6,292 bases of DNA from Candidatus Hermodarchaeota archaeon (GTDB lineage: Archaea; Asgardarchaeota; Hermodarchaeia; Hermodarchaeales; Hermodarchaeaceae). The translations under genes were made by a program, and so were the position numbers. Where the stretch lies: NCBI GenBank assembly GCA_016840185.1, contig JAEOSV010000002.1, positions 1-6,292 on the forward strand, in the 5' to 3' direction. Positions 5,618 through 6,292 of the stretch are shown here, in pieces. The notes beneath the pieces are model-generated. The model was given only the letters and a program-made list of their open reading frames with translations, was not told the DNA's origin and searched no databases. Positions within the stretch are counted from its first letter, which is position 1, and the number at the start of each line of letters is the position of its first letter.

Positions 5618-6292
5618 TTATGAAGATTTCGAAGCACTCACCGGAAGGTATACCAAGAAAACCGTTCCCTTTTGATGTTTACCCGGAACCCGATCCTGAA
5701 CAGCTACCCAACCTCCAAAGGCTTCAGAAAGTGCCCTCACAACCGATAACCCAAGTCCCGAGCCATGCGCTCCATCCATGTACCGGTTGAACAACTGAGC
5801 TTTCCGTTCAGGAGAAATACCCCGTCCAAAATCGATGATTTGAATTTCCCACCACGGTTGATCCCGATTATTCAAGCGTTTGATTTTCACTTCAATTTGC
5901 TTCTTATTGTTCGAGTACTCCATCGCGTTCCGAATAAGATTCTGGAATAAATCTACAAGGAGAAGATTTGCATCGACATAACAACGTCCTTATTGGCGAT
6001 TGCATTTCAGGGTGAAATCGCCGTCACCAAGGGCGCGACTGACTTGATCGAATGCGATGTTAATATACATCACCAAATCCAAGGGTTGAAAGGTAGTGTC
6101 CGGCATGTGATCAACTTTACCGAGTCGTCGTACGTTTTTGATGAGGTGATCTGCGCGTGACAGGCTTTGTTGGATTTGTTCCATTGCCTGTTGATGGATT
6201 TCCTCGGGAACGTCCTCCAACTCGATGAGTTCCAAGGATGTGAGGATGGCTTGGTGATAATTACTAATGTCATGGGCGAGAATATCCGCGTA
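5618..6292 (-). pseudogene. Sensor histidine kinase, C-terminal transmitter region, interrupted by an in-frame TAA (5' end outside window)
   Basis: One frame runs from the right edge to the TAA at 5618-5620, broken only by TAA at 5992-5990 (codon 101 of 225 visible). Before the break is the dimerisation domain with the H-box YADILAHDISNY; H7 (6274-6272) should be the phospho-accepting histidine. After it, homology resumes at once with the ATP-binding domain: N-box NLIRNA (118-123), G1 box DFGRGIS (154-160), the F-box-like AQLFNRY, G2 box GSGLGLS (177-183) and the closing GTVFLVYLP. Such kinases autophosphorylate and pass the phosphate to a response regulator; sensor domains would lie beyond the edge. 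The only later ATG (5923) falls just past the N-box, so restarting there would not rebuild an ATP site. The pieces (5990-6292 and 5618-5923) are therefore probably one inactivated gene, or one gene carrying a sequencing error. TAA ends other genes here, so recoding is unlikely. Confidence 0.85.
5990..5992 (-). other. Premature in-frame stop codon (TAA) inside the histidine kinase
   Basis: On the minus strand the codons read AAA TGC AAT CGC CAA TAA GGA CGT TGT TAT GTC GAT. The frame is the same before and after, so a single substitution (for example from CAA, AAA or GAA) explains it, not a frameshift. It falls in the first strands of the ATP-binding domain, ahead of the N-box. Confidence 0.8.

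Noticed and set aside
5618..5923. A stand-alone 101-residue ATPase-domain protein starting at ATG 5923
   Set aside because: The ATG lies just after the N-box NLIRNA, which is encoded in the same frame upstream, so the small ORF would lack part of the ATP site. It is better read as the tail of the interrupted kinase.
5554..5950. Plus-strand ORFs opposite the histidine kinase tail
   Set aside because: They are antisense to clear HATPase motifs, have no domain of their own and are proline-rich shadows.
5990..5992. Stop-codon recoding (pyrrolysine or selenocysteine) in the kinase
   Set aside because: The codon is TAA, whereas those amino acids use TAG and TGA. TAA, TAG and TGA all end other genes in this window.
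5990..6235. A complete 81-residue gene starting at TTG 6235
   Set aside because: The TTG is an internal leucine codon. The frame continues to the window edge with a clear kinase H-box (AHDISNY).

Overview
The window reads as chromosomal DNA of an archaeon. The codon composition is even, GC content is moderate and genes are packed closely. The 451-residue HEAT-repeat gene has an archaeal-type promoter: a TTTAAATA TATA box about 50 bases before the ATG and a perfect GGAGGT ribosome binding site. The endonuclease IV gene has no ribosome binding site but does have a TATA-like element about 26 bases upstream, as in leaderless archaeal transcripts. The gene set would fit an Asgard-type or euryarchaeal lineage: NfeD, a short FKBP, a membrane-anchored HEAT protein, a surface protein with N- and C-terminal hydrophobic segments, and a histidine kinase with an AHDI H-box. 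The lineage is inferred from style and is not proven.

Layout from left to right. Positions 1-492 (+) hold the C-terminal part of an NfeD-family membrane protein that is cut by the window edge. Only 5 bases separate it from the convergent MFS-type transporter at 498-1982 (-). A compact 49-base divergent promoter region follows, then endonuclease IV (nfo) at 2032-2877 (+), which has all nine zinc ligands. Nfo converges, across a 19-base gap, on a run of minus-strand genes. In transcription order from the right edge these are: a histidine kinase cut by the edge and interrupted by an in-frame TAA (5618-6292), an FKBP-type prolyl isomerase (5192-5521), the membrane-anchored HEAT-repeat protein (3758-5113), and a cell-surface protein of unknown function with a calcium-loop-like motif (2897-3709).

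The four minus-strand genes point the same way, but gaps of 96, 78 and 48 bases, with TATA-like elements in them, suggest several transcripts rather than one operon. The functions are mostly housekeeping or envelope-related: DNA base-excision repair, protein folding, membrane quality control, transport and signalling. I see no insertion sequence, CRISPR array, tRNA, rRNA or toxin-antitoxin pair, and no clearly new defence or metabolic system. The points most worth a second look are the nonsense-interrupted kinase, short inverted repeats that flank TATA-like boxes in two intergenic regions, and the two uncharacterised envelope proteins (HEAT and surface protein).
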